Below, piece by piece: positions 9,223-16,845 of a stretch of 34,111 bases of DNA; position 1 is the first letter of the stretch; each line of letters starts with the position of its first letter. Both the position numbers and the translations under genes were made by a program. The notes beneath the pieces were generated by a model. That model was not told the DNA's origin. It did no database searches and was given only the letters and a program-made list of their open reading frames with translations. Origin of the DNA: a virus; the IMG/VR virus record IMGVR_UViG_3300042090_003264, positions 1 to 34,111 of that record; one strand, written 5' to 3'.

Positions 9223-10227
9223 ATGCCTACTCGTATTCAGAATGCCTCTATCGGTTTGGGCATAACCGCGCAAACCAATATTTCGACGCCGGCCAGCTCG
9301 ACCACCTACATCGTCGTGCCCAAGCTCGACAACAATATCTACGTGGACGATTTCGGGACCGAGAACAACGCGGCGTGGATTGGCAAAGGAAATGAATTTG
9401 CGACGCAGGTCTTCCCGACCGCGTTCAACATGGCCGGCAGCATGGAAAAGTACGGCGGCATCGAATTCATGACCTGGGCCTGGGCCGGCGCGCTCGGCAA
9501 CATTGCGTATGCGAGCGGCAGCTATACCCTCGTGCCGATCAATCCCGCGACCACGCTCGAGATGCCCTACTTCCCGGTGGTTCTGCAGTTGCCGGAAGGC
9601 GGCGGAATGGCGATCGATGAGCTGTATGTCGGCTGTTCGATTGAGGAAGTGATGACGGCCTTTCAGTACGGTCCAGGACTCCAATCGGTCAAAACCACGG
9701 TTCAGTTCGCTGGATCCGGACTGCTCACCACTCCCTCCGGCGTCACGCTACCGGCGACGCTGACCGAACACAATGCCCTATCCTCGTCGATGACCCTGAC
9801 GATCAATGGAACCGACTACGTAGCCGGAAAGACGATTCTCTCCGGAGTCTTCGGCTGGAAGAATAATCTGCTGCTCAACGCCGGCTACTATCCGGGTTCA
9901 GGCCTGCAGGACGGCGCGGCGGTTCGCGGGCGCCAGGAGATCGGAGTGCGTGTCCCGACCTTCACCTTCGTCGCGCGGCTGCTGCACACTTCTCCTGAAT
10001 ATGCGGCTCTGATCGCACAGACGACCGGAACGGCGGCTTGCACGCTGACCTATGATTCGACGCACAATTTCACCTGGAACTGGGAGCAGATCTCCTACAA
10101 GATGGTTCACCGCGGGCAGGCGGATGGCATCGCGACCGTCGAGGTGACGGTGCAGCCGCAGTACTCAAGCAGCCTCGGGATCTTGAGTTGCACGGCCATG
10201 TGCGGGCTGACAGGCATTTCGGCTTAA
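9223..10227 (+). CDS. Major tail tube protein
   Basis: The 334-residue product has the organisation of phage tail tube proteins (Phage_tube_2-like): a short N-terminal arm, an insertion-rich centre and many beta strands. Examples are FATQVFPTAFNMAGSMEKYGG, MTLTINGTDYVAGK and FTFVARLLHTSPEYAAL. The end has GQADGIATVEVTVQPQYSS, the type of closing strand seen in tube proteins. Its position before the tail assembly chaperones and tape measure gene is the canonical siphophage order. The ATG follows an AAAGGT ribosome binding site at about 7 bases. It would polymerise in hexameric rings around the tape measure protein. Family assignment rests on fold pattern and context, not on a search. Confidence 0.78.
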   Translation: MPTRIQNASIGLGITAQTNISTPASSTTYIVVPKLDNNIYVDDFGTENNAAWIGKGNEFATQVFPTAFNMAGSMEKYGGIEFMTWAWAGALGNIAYASGSYTLVPINPATTLEMPYFPVVLQLPEGGGMAIDELYVGCSIEEVMTAFQYGPGLQSVKTTVQFAGSGLLTTPSGVTLPATLTEHNALSSSMTLTINGTDYVAGKTILSGVFGWKNNLLLNAGYYPGSGLQDGAAVRGRQEIGVRVPTFTFVARLLHTSPEYAALIAQTTGTAACTLTYDSTHNFTWNWEQISYKMVHRGQADGIATVEVTVQPQYSSSLGILSCTAMCGLTGISA

Positions 10228-10248
10228 AAGGGTTTGAAGGTCAAGGTC

Positions 10249-10521
10249 ATGGAAATCAGGTTGATCATCTCCGGGTTCGGACAATCCCAGCAGTTCGATT
10301 TAGCGAAATGGCTCTCGGCCGCTCTGCATGCCGCGTTATCAGGAATCGGATTGACGACCGCCGCGATCGCGGTTGATCCGGCGACGTTCAATCTTGCTCA
10401 GGCCAAACATCTGGCCGGCGCGGCGCTGCTCGGAGCGCTGCTGGGACTGTTCGGACTGCTGCGCCAGAGTCCTTTGACACCGAAAAGCTTAGTGTCTCCA
10501 CCGGACGTTCCACGGGTTTGA
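10249..10521 (+). CDS. Small two-helix membrane protein
   Basis: I choose ATG at 10249, preceded by GAAGG about 8 bases upstream; a TTG at 10234 would add five residues. The 90-residue product has two hydrophobic helices, about residues 21-41 (LSAALHAALSGIGLTTAAIAV) and 54-72 (LAGAALLGALLGLFGLL), then a short polar tail with RQSP. Small two-helix phage proteins are often holins, and that is one possibility, but the position between tail tube and chaperone is unusual for lysis genes. It may instead be an unrelated membrane protein. Confidence 0.6.
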   Translation: MEIRLIISGFGQSQQFDLAKWLSAALHAALSGIGLTTAAIAVDPATFNLAQAKHLAGAALLGALLGLFGLLRQSPLTPKSLVSPPDVPRV

Positions 10522-10536
10522 AGTTTTACGTGGAAC
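10507..10536 (+). repeat. Inverted repeat overlapping the end of the membrane protein gene
   Basis: GTTCCACG (10507-10514) and CGTGGAAC (10529-10536) are perfectly complementary with a 14-base loop that contains the stop codon. There is no T run after it, so it is not a standard intrinsic terminator. It may stabilise or pause the transcript. Confidence 0.4.
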
Positions 10537-10568
10537 GATCTGGAGTACGGGTGTTTTAAGCTGAGGTC

Positions 10569-10615
10569 GCGCCGACGAAACCTACGGTTTCTTCCGCGCC
10601 CGGCTTCTTCCCTTC
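10569..10615 (+). repeat. Dispersed palindromic element, copy A (forward)
   Basis: This 47-bp stretch is perfectly repeated in inverse orientation at 16279-16325. It contains a hairpin core (GAAACC, TAC, GGTTTC) followed by a pyrimidine-rich arm ending CTTCTTCCCTTC. Related copies lie at 25416, 27474, 27896 and 29441. It sits in the 281-bp gap before the tail assembly chaperone gene. Confidence 0.8.
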
Positions 10616-10691
10616 AACGCTAAAAGTCGAGTGGCGATAAGCCAGCGGCGGCTCCGAGGCCTCCTCCGGACCGTTGACGATCCGCCGCATT

Positions 10692-10709
10692 TGTCCAGGA
10701 TTCTGGACA
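10692..10709 (+). repeat. Short perfect hairpin TGTCCAG/CTGGACA
   Basis: A 7-bp perfect inverted repeat with a GATT loop lies about 95 bp before the chaperone start, in a gap that otherwise holds only palindromic copy A. It could be an operator or an RNA hairpin in the leader; nothing in the window shows which. Confidence 0.35.
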
Positions 10710-10802
10710 CACCCGAATATCCAGAGCGCGAACGCGGCATCTCGCAAGCAGAAGAGACAGCCGGGGCAGAGCGCCAAAACACCGAAAGAGGTAGTTGAAC
10801 CG

Positions 10803-11453
10803 ATGTACGGAGAATTGCAAACACTGAAAACCAAAGACGGACAGGAGATCCAGGGATTTCCCGTCCATATCCTGAGGCCGGAAAAGTTCGCGGTCCTGCG
10901 TCTTCCGCGCAACGATGAAATGATCGAGTATCTGGAGAAACAGCGCTCGCTCTACCGCGATTTGGGAGGACGCAAGGGCGAGCCGGAATCGGTCCCGAAC
11001 CCTCAAGCCGATCTGGCCCTGTTTCATAAGCTCCGGCTCGACAAACCGAGCGATGCCTCGCAAGAATTCGACGCAGCGGAAGCCGGCAAGGCGCTGGCGC
11101 TGATCACGCGCCAGAAGATCGACTCCTGCCAAAGAGAAGGCGACGGTTTCCGTATCACGCTCAAAACCATGTTCGGCCCCACCGTGCATGTGATCAAGAT
11201 CCCTTTTGAAAAAGACCTTTCGCTCTATCGTTCCACGGTCTACAAATCGCGCGATCTCCCGCACAATCTCGAGGAACGCCGCTTTCCCCCGGACGCTCCC
11301 GTCCGCCTCTACGACTCGGCGATTGAGTCCATCGCGGGATATACCCCGGATTTCAAACCCGCCGACGTTCCTCCCCATCACAAAGCCGCCGTTGTCTTCG
11401 AGCTGGTCAGCGCCATCAACGATCTCGATCCGGCGCTCGACCCAAACTTTTAG
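10803..11453 (+). CDS. Tail assembly chaperone, short form (gpG-like)
   Basis: The 216-residue product lies between tail tube and tape measure genes, the position of lambda G-type chaperones. It is a soluble, charged protein with no membrane segment. The open frame extends upstream to 10674, but ATG 10803 is preferred: it follows AAAGAGG about 11 bases upstream and begins a normal-looking sequence (MYGELQTLKTKDGQEIQGF). The gene ends at TAG 11451-11453, immediately after a canonical slippery heptamer. In this family the short form is made by most ribosomes and coats the tape measure protein before tail tube assembly. Function is assigned from position plus the frameshift architecture. Confidence 0.75.
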   Translation: MYGELQTLKTKDGQEIQGFPVHILRPEKFAVLRLPRNDEMIEYLEKQRSLYRDLGGRKGEPESVPNPQADLALFHKLRLDKPSDASQEFDAAEAGKALALITRQKIDSCQREGDGFRITLKTMFGPTVHVIKIPFEKDLSLYRSTVYKSRDLPHNLEERRFPPDAPVRLYDSAIESIAGYTPDFKPADVPPHHKAAVVFELVSAINDLDPALDPNF

Positions 11454-11923
11454 CGCCGGACGACTGGCCCGATCCGGTCCCGCTCCGGCTCCTCCTTTAC
11501 AGAATCCTGCGCGCTTCAGATCCCCTCGACAAGGGTGGGGTCTGTCTGGGGGGCGATAAAGGGCCACGCGGCTGCCCCGCATCTTCGAGCGCCCTGTGCG
11601 GAAGATGCGGGAATCTCTGGCCGCCCAGAGATTTTTACCGGCCTGGAGCGTGCCCGAACTGCATGAGCCAGTTGGTATCGATTGCGCGCTGCGAAAGTTG
11701 CCCGCTCGAGCAGTTGGATTATATGCGCGGACGCTCGGCGGCCGGACGCTCGCTCGAACGCATTTTGCAGCTCGATTTCATCTTTCCGCCCGGCGCCGCG
11801 CTGCCCTGGGGCGAACTGACGGCCGAAGAGATCTCAGGATTAAAGATTCTGCGCCAGGAGCGCGACCGCTACACGCGAGAAAGGATGCCGCAGACGAATG
11901 CCCCTGTTCCAGACCAGAATTAG
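10803..11923 (+). CDS. Tail assembly chaperone, long form by -1 frameshift (gpGT-like)
   Basis: Reading shifts by -1 at CCCAAAC (11441-11447) and continues from CTT at 11447 to TAA at 11921-11923, giving 215 + 158 = 373 residues. The -1 frame is open with no stop from 11327 to 11920; I checked it codon by codon. The added part begins LLAPDDWPDPVPLRLLLYRIL. It then holds C248, C258 and three CxxC pairs (C266/C269, C284/C287, C297/C300), then a helical end with SLERILQLDFIF and ISGLKILRQERDR. Long forms recruit the tail tube protein in lambda. The Cys cluster suggests a zinc ribbon, which is not a standard T-domain feature. The end overlaps the next gene by 26 bp. Confidence 0.8.
11441..11489 (+). 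promoter_or_regulatory. Programmed -1 ribosomal frameshift signal
   Basis: The heptamer C CCA AAC (11441-11447) fits X XXY YYZ in the zero frame: P-site CCA can re-pair on CCC and A-site AAC on AAA. A 7-base spacer follows that includes the zero-frame TAG. A two-tier stem-loop comes next: outer GCCGGA (11455-11460) with TCCGGC (11484-11489), inner GACTGG (11462-11467) with CCGGTC (11474-11479), containing one T:G pair and a six-base loop. Heptamer, spacer length and structured stimulator all match the known design. Confidence 0.85.
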
Positions 11924-12362
11924 CCGCGCCCGGCTCGTCTACAGTCCTTTTTCTTCCGAGCAGATGGCGCAACTGGGCGAAATTGTCGCGCGCAGCATTC
12001 GCGAGCGGATCGAGCGGGGTGAAAATGTCGAGGATGCGCAGGCGAAACCTCTCAAGCCAGGCCGGACAGTCAATGGGCATCAACTGCGCGGCTACCCGGA
12101 CTATAAGACTGCGCGCGGATTACAGCCCATCCGGGATTGGACCTGGACCGGACGGACGCTGCGGTCGCTGAAGGTTCTGAGCGCCAATGAGAATCGCGTT
12201 GTTATCGGATTCGCGGACCGGATCGCCGATCTGCGCGCGCATTTGAACAACCGGCGGGAGAAGGCCTTTGGAATTTCACCCAAAGATCGCCAGGCGTTGA
12301 ATGCGGCTGTGCTGGCGCTGCTGAAACAAGTACGAGTGGTTAGTTTTCGAAAAGCGGCTTAA
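11898..12362 (+). CDS. Tail completion / virion morphogenesis protein (GpS/gp10-like)
   Basis: The 154-residue basic protein contains a helix that is generally found in virion morphogenesis proteins (FSSEQMAQLGEIVARSIRERI). It has a central TGRTLRSLKVLSANENRVVIGFAD segment and the near-terminal signature NNRREKAFGISPKDRQAL. The last is close to the 'R-x-F-L-G-L-S-x-x-D' motif of GpS/gp10-type tail completion proteins. It is usually encoded near chaperone and tape measure genes and helps finish the head-tail interface. It overlaps the chaperone long form by 26 bp, implying translational coupling. Family assignment is from motif memory. Confidence 0.65.
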   Translation: MPLFQTRISRARLVYSPFSSEQMAQLGEIVARSIRERIERGENVEDAQAKPLKPGRTVNGHQLRGYPDYKTARGLQPIRDWTWTGRTLRSLKVLSANENRVVIGFADRIADLRAHLNNRREKAFGISPKDRQALNAAVLALLKQVRVVSFRKAA

Positions 12363-12434
12363 TACTCCGCTGGCCTTTTTTCTGGCGCTCCTCTCGGCTG
12401 TCTCGACGGGTTGATTCTAGCCGCGTTCGCGCAA

Positions 12435-12554
12435 ATGAAGCGCTCGTATGGTGCCTCAGCGCGCGCACGCCGTCAGCATGATCCGTATTCGAAAGCCCTG
12501 GAAAGCGCCAACGACAAAATGAAACACCTTCAATTAAACGCGGGCACTCACTAA
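12435..12554 (+). CDS. Small basic 39-residue protein
   Basis: ATG 12435 to TAA 12554 encodes a 39-residue basic peptide (MKRSYGASARARRQHDPYSK and so on). The stop lies one base before the tape measure ATG at 12556, which suggests coupling. The same frame is open back to the stop of the previous gene, so a TTG start at 12411 is possible. There is no clear ribosome binding site. It fills most of the gap between the completion gene and the tape measure gene. Confidence 0.4.
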   Translation: MKRSYGASARARRQHDPYSKALESANDKMKHLQLNAGTH

Positions 12555-12555
12555 T

Positions 12556-15500
12556 ATGGGAAGCTTCGGCGGAGGTCTGGAAACAGTAGGGATTGAATTC
12601 GATCCCAGAAGCATCTTGCAGGGGATCGAGCGCGTAAACCAGGATTTGCAGACGCTCGAAAGCGGGAGCGAGAAAGCCACCGGGCAATTGCAACGAGACT
12701 GGACCAGCGTGGTGAATGTGCTGACGCGCGTTTCGGACCGCTCGAAAAACGCGGCGGATTCCTACATCCGGTCGCTCGAAAAACAGGCTGCTGCGGTGGG
12801 GAAATCGGGGATCGATAAACTGAATGCCCAGATGGAGCAGGCCATCAAGAATTATGGGTATTCGGCGTCGGCGATTGAGAAAATCACGGCAGCCTACGAA
12901 AAGTTGCGGAAGGCGCAGGAGCCCGCCGAACATCCAGGCGAGAAATTCAAGGAATTCGGCGAAGGCATTAAAGAGTTTATCGAGTCACCCGCACAAGGAG
13001 CGCAGGGGGCCTTAGTCGGACTGTTTGAAAAGATCGGACCTGTGGGGGTTGCACTCGGGGCGACGGTCGGAGTGGCCGCCGCGCTGGGAGCTGGAATGTT
13101 TGAGATTGTCGAAGGCGCAGGGCGCGCCGCTCGCGAACTCGATAATCTCGCGAAGCGAACGGGATTGAGCACAGAAGAAGCCGAGAGGCTTTCCATCGCG
13201 GCGAATCTTAGCGGCGTGAATATCGGTTCGCTCGAAAAATCGGCCGTGGGCCTCTCCAAAGCCTTGGAGGATTCGACCGGCGCCGGCAAGGGGCAAGCCA
13301 AAGCGCTGGAGGAGCTTGGAATCGCAACCCACACGTTCAATGGCGCGCAAAAGGAGGAAGGCGAGATTCTTCTGGAGGTTCTCACCAAGCTCTCCGAAAT
13401 TCCCGAGACGGCCAAGCGCGTTTACGAAGCGCAATTGCTGCTCGGTAAAGGAGCTAAGGAATTGCAGCCGATGATCCAGGATCTACCTCGGCTCAGGGAG
13501 GAAGCAGAGAAACTCTCGGCCAGTCTGGGGACCGGAGTCAATGAACAATTGCTCAAAGCAGACTCTCAAATCAGATCTCTTGATACGGCCTGGGAGGTCT
13601 TCAAGAAGAATCTGGCAGCTAAGATCTCACCTATCGTGATTCCCGTCGTATATGCGCTCGGCAATGCCTTGGCTGGTCATCCCGATGCCCCGCAGCAGCA
13701 GCGCTGGATCGTTTCGCTCGGCAGGCATCGTACTGCGGAAGCGGCTCGCTATACGGCCCTTTTGGAAAGAGGGTTGCCGTTACCCGGCGGATATTTCGCC
13801 GCGGGCGCTTACACAAATCCAGCAGTAATCCAATCGCTGAGTAACTACACAGAGTCTATCCGCGCTGGGGACTCACTTGGCCAGCAGCTTAAAGCCCAGC
13901 ACGATTCCACGAAGTCCGGGTTAGAAGAGCTACTCTCCGAACAAAGCAAGATCGAAAAAGAGAACTACGCAATCACACAGCAGTCCGGCGTCGGGATCGA
14001 GGCCAAGACCGAGGCTCAGAAAAAGATGAATGCGGCCATCGCCCAGGAAGAACAGATCCGGCAGCGCATTAAGGATTTGGAGGATTCAGGGAAACAAGTG
14101 AAGCAGTACGTCGGCCCCGTGGAAGGCCAAGAAATCATTCAGTACCACCAGCTCCAGCAGCTCGCGACAGCCATCCCGAATCTTCGCAACCCCGGAAACA
14201 ACCTGGAAGACGTAAAGGACTGGTTCGAACAATATAAGGAACAACAGAAAGAGCAGGAGGCCGCGCAGAAGGCCACGCTGTCGTTTGAAGAGCAGATGAT
14301 CAAGCTACGCAACGGACCGGACGGCGAGCTCGCGACCGTCAAACAGATTTACGATCTGCGCATGTCCGCCGCGACTTCGGTACTGGAACAGTATCAGGCC
14401 GGGCTCGACTATCTGAAGCAAATGGCCGAGCTACAATCCAAAGCCGATCAGGAGCATCAGGCTGAATTGGATAAGCAGGCCAAAGAGCAGCAGAAGATGC
14501 TCGAAAAAGAGCACGATCAGATCGCCAAAACAGCCTCCGGGCTGTACGACACGCTTCTCACTCATCCATCCAACTTCGCCCATCAGCTCGGGGATACTTT
14601 GCGAAAGAAAGCCACCTCATCGGCCTCCGATCAGTTGGGCGAGATCACCGCGAATATTCTGGTACCAGGCGGGGTGAAGCACAAAGACCCCGTCCAGGCG
14701 ACCGATCTGAATACCCAGGCCACCATCCAGAATTCGCAAGCGGTGATGGCGATGACGGCGCATCTGGCCGCGCAGCTCGGTGTAAGCGCGCCCTCGATAC
14801 CGGGAGCAAGCGGACTCGCGGGCATTACGGTCCCGCCCGTCGCGCATTCGGGCACCACTTCGCTTCCTTACTTCGGCGCGAGTTCGCCCCTGTTCACGGG
14901 AAGCACCAGCACGGTTTCGCTGCCGCTGCCTGGGGGCGGAGTGGTTCCGGTTCCTTATTTTGGATCTTCTGCTGCTCCCTCAGGAACCGCGTCGCTCGGG
15001 AACGCGCCCGCTGTCGGCGGGGGAAGCGGACGCTACGGCAGCATTTCGAGTGGTGGGACGGGCTTTTCGCTCGGCTCAATCTTGGGCGGCGGGAATCCGG
15101 CTTCGATGATCGGACCAGGAGGCACCTCGGGATTCGCGGGACCTGTTGGCGGTTTGCTGCGGATCGGCGGCTCAGGGGGCGGCTTCAATCTGGGGAGTTT
15201 GTTCGGACACGGCCCTAATCCTGGGCCCGACGCTACTCTTCAGCCAGGCTGGACCGGAAACGTGGCGCCGCCGCCGGGCGATTATTCGGGCATAGGCTAT
15301 ACACCAACGCCCAACCCCGATGACATCACCGGGGGAGCTGCCAGCGGAGCTTCCACACTCAGCACCGTGGGCGGGAGCCTGGCCAACATGGGAGCGAGTG
15401 CCGGGATCGCATTCGGATCGCAGATTGCCATGCACGGACTGACAGGGCGCGATGAAGGAACCGCGCCTGGAATCGGATGGGGAGCTTTGGGCGGGGCCAT

Positions 15501-16176
15501 GACCGGGGCGGGAATCGGGTTTGAATTGGGTGGCCCGCTCGGCGCGGGCATCGGGGCCGGCATCGGCGCGGCCGCCGGAGCTCTCGCGGGCCTCGGAGAA
15601 CTTCTGGCCGGAGTCATGAGTCCGCAAGCCAAGGCCAAGATGTACGCCAAGCAGCTCTACGGCATCACGATCAATGACAATATGCAGAATCAGATCGTGA
15701 ACATCGCCAATCAATCTTACGGCGGAAACATCCAGCTCGCCGTCCGCTCTCCGCAAGTAAGACAGATGCTTGGTCTCTATGCCGCCGGCACTGGGCAGTC
15801 CAACGCGAAGGCGCTGATGAATAGCACGCCGCATTCGGCGGGCTTGTCGGAAATGAACGGGACTCTTTATCAGGATGCGTCTTATCTGTACGGGAATTCG
15901 TACAAGTATCAGTCGAATCTTCCGACGCTTGGCGGAAATAATTCCACGACGACCTACAACTCACCAAATGGTTACGCGGGATCGAGTTCGCCACAAACGA
16001 TTTCTCTCGGCGGGCTCTCCGTGAATATTGACGGCAAGGGCTCGGCGGACTTTCTCGCCGGCAACGTGGTTACCGATGATTTCGTGCAGCAGCAATGGAG
16101 TAGTTCGCAGATGTACTCGAACGGACGAGTTTCAAACAGCGCCTTGATTCAGGACCCTGGACTGATTACCGCCTAA
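12556..16176 (+). CDS. Tape measure protein
   Basis: The 1206-residue product is the longest helical protein in the tail module and sets tail length. Residues 1-130 are coiled-coil-like. A hydrophobic Ala/Gly segment lies at about 163-185 (GVALGATVGVAAALGAG). It is followed by the typical LAKRTGLSTEEAERLSIAANLSG region of TMPs, then ALEELGI and LPRLREEAEKLSASLG. A long Gln/Glu/Lys coiled coil runs from about 430 to 665. A Gly/Ser/Pro-rich linker covers about 770-960. A Gly-zipper hydrophobic stretch lies at about 973-1022 (GAGIGAGIGAAAGALAGLGE). No peptidoglycan hydrolase motif was seen. It directly follows the chaperone genes, as is usual. Confidence 0.9.
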   Translation: MGSFGGGLETVGIEFDPRSILQGIERVNQDLQTLESGSEKATGQLQRDWTSVVNVLTRVSDRSKNAADSYIRSLEKQAAAVGKSGIDKLNAQMEQAIKNYGYSASAIEKITAAYEKLRKAQEPAEHPGEKFKEFGEGIKEFIESPAQGAQGALVGLFEKIGPVGVALGATVGVAAALGAGMFEIVEGAGRAARELDNLAKRTGLSTEEAERLSIAANLSGVNIGSLEKSAVGLSKALEDSTGAGKGQAKALEELGIATHTFNGAQKEEGEILLEVLTKLSEIPETAKRVYEAQLLLGKGAKELQPMIQDLPRLREEAEKLSASLGTGVNEQLLKADSQIRSLDTAWEVFKKNLAAKISPIVIPVVYALGNALAGHPDAPQQQRWIVSLGRHRTAEAARYTALLERGLPLPGGYFAAGAYTNPAVIQSLSNYTESIRAGDSLGQQLKAQHDSTKSGLEELLSEQSKIEKENYAITQQSGVGIEAKTEAQKKMNAAIAQEEQIRQRIKDLEDSGKQVKQYVGPVEGQEIIQYHQLQQLATAIPNLRNPGNNLEDVKDWFEQYKEQQKEQEAAQKATLSFEEQMIKLRNGPDGELATVKQIYDLRMSAATSVLEQYQAGLDYLKQMAELQSKADQEHQAELDKQAKEQQKMLEKEHDQIAKTASGLYDTLLTHPSNFAHQLGDTLRKKATSSASDQLGEITANILVPGGVKHKDPVQATDLNTQATIQNSQAVMAMTAHLAAQLGVSAPSIPGASGLAGITVPPVAHSGTTSLPYFGASSPLFTGSTSTVSLPLPGGGVVPVPYFGSSAAPSGTASLGNAPAVGGGSGRYGSISSGGTGFSLGSILGGGNPASMIGPGGTSGFAGPVGGLLRIGGSGGGFNLGSLFGHGPNPGPDATLQPGWTGNVAPPPGDYSGIGYTPTPNPDDITGGAASGASTLSTVGGSLANMGASAGIAFGSQIAMHGLTGRDEGTAPGIGWGALGGAMTGAGIGFELGGPLGAGIGAGIGAAAGALAGLGELLAGVMSPQAKAKMYAKQLYGITINDNMQNQIVNIANQSYGGNIQLAVRSPQVRQMLGLYAAGTGQSNAKALMNSTPHSAGLSEMNGTLYQDASYLYGNSYKYQSNLPTLGGNNSTTTYNSPNGYAGSSSPQTISLGGLSVNIDGKGSADFLAGNVVTDDFVQQQWSSSQMYSNGRVSNSALIQDPGLITA

Positions 16177-16278
16177 CCCGTTTTTTGTTGTTGGCGCTTG
16201 TCTCGGCATCGGGCGTTGCTTGATTCTGTGTTTCGTGCGCGCGCTGAAGCTGTCCTTGCGTGGTCTTTGCGTGGGAGC

Positions 16279-16325
16279 GAAGGGAAGAAGCCGGGCGCGG
16301 AAGAAACCGTAGGTTTCGTCGGCGC
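16279..16325 (-). repeat. Dispersed palindromic element, copy B (inverted)
   Basis: This is a perfect 47-bp reverse complement of 10569-10615. It lies in the 188-bp gap between the tape measure gene and the next tail gene, about 40 bp before the latter's ATG. Together with copy A it brackets the chaperone, completion and tape measure genes in inverted orientation. Confidence 0.85.
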
Positions 16326-16364
16326 ATGACGGCAGCACAAACGATCAACACCTCCTTATAACCC

Positions 16365-16799
16365 ATGCCAGCCGGTAATCTAGCAGCCGCCTCTCCATCC
16401 AGTGTCTTTCCGCAGTTGCTCTACACGTCTTTCAGCGAAGGCCGCATCTATCCGGGATTATTTCAGACTTTGCATGACGGAACTCCGCTGGCTTCGCTCA
16501 TCACCGATGGCGTGAATAACCCGGAATCGATCCGCACTTACACGCTCACGGCGAAGCTCACCGCAAGCCAGGCCGCCACGTTCGTGAGCTTCTATGAAGG
16601 GCTGAACGGACCGCTGACGCCGTTCTTTTGGTACAACCCATTTGAGCCGGAAACCGGACAGCCCATCGGATCCAATTATGACTCGACCGGCGATTCGGTT
16701 TACGGGCGCCACACGGTGAAGTTCACCAACGCCGAGTGGTCTGAGATCACAAACATCCTGCTCTCCGGCGCGCCATTTTCATTTCTCGAAGTAGCCTGA
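16365..16799 (+). CDS. Distal tail-like protein (DUF2460/gpM-type)
   Basis: The 144-residue product sits right after the tape measure gene, where distal tail proteins are encoded. It contains YTLTAKLTASQAATFVSFYE followed by a segment with PLTPFFWYNPFEP and a closing GAPFSFLEVA. This is the general pattern of gpM/DUF2460-type minor tail proteins, which join the tube to the hub. The N-terminus of the next protein has the same arrangement (LENFFEGVQGAFQSFAY and NFLEVPS), so the two appear to be related modules. The ATG lacks a good ribosome binding site. Confidence 0.6.
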   Translation: MPAGNLAAASPSSVFPQLLYTSFSEGRIYPGLFQTLHDGTPLASLITDGVNNPESIRTYTLTAKLTASQAATFVSFYEGLNGPLTPFFWYNPFEPETGQPIGSNYDSTGDSVYGRHTVKFTNAEWSEITNILLSGAPFSFLEVA

Positions 16800-16845
16800 C
16801 CGGTCTCTTCTTCAAGGCCCTCTTTACTTCCAGCTCCGCAAACGA

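Noticed and set aside
10674-10802. Upstream start for the chaperone gene
   Set aside because: The extra 43 residues are low in structure, there is no ribosome binding site at 10674, and ATG 10803 has AAAGAGG upstream.
11351-11357. T TTC AAA as an alternative slippery site
   Set aside because: It does not fit X XXY YYZ (C and A differ at the Y positions) and no structure at the right spacing was seen, unlike CCCAAAC.
11596-12171. A 191-residue forward ORF between chaperone and completion genes
   Set aside because: Arg/Ala-rich shadow; the frame containing the chaperone extension and the completion gene explain the same DNA.
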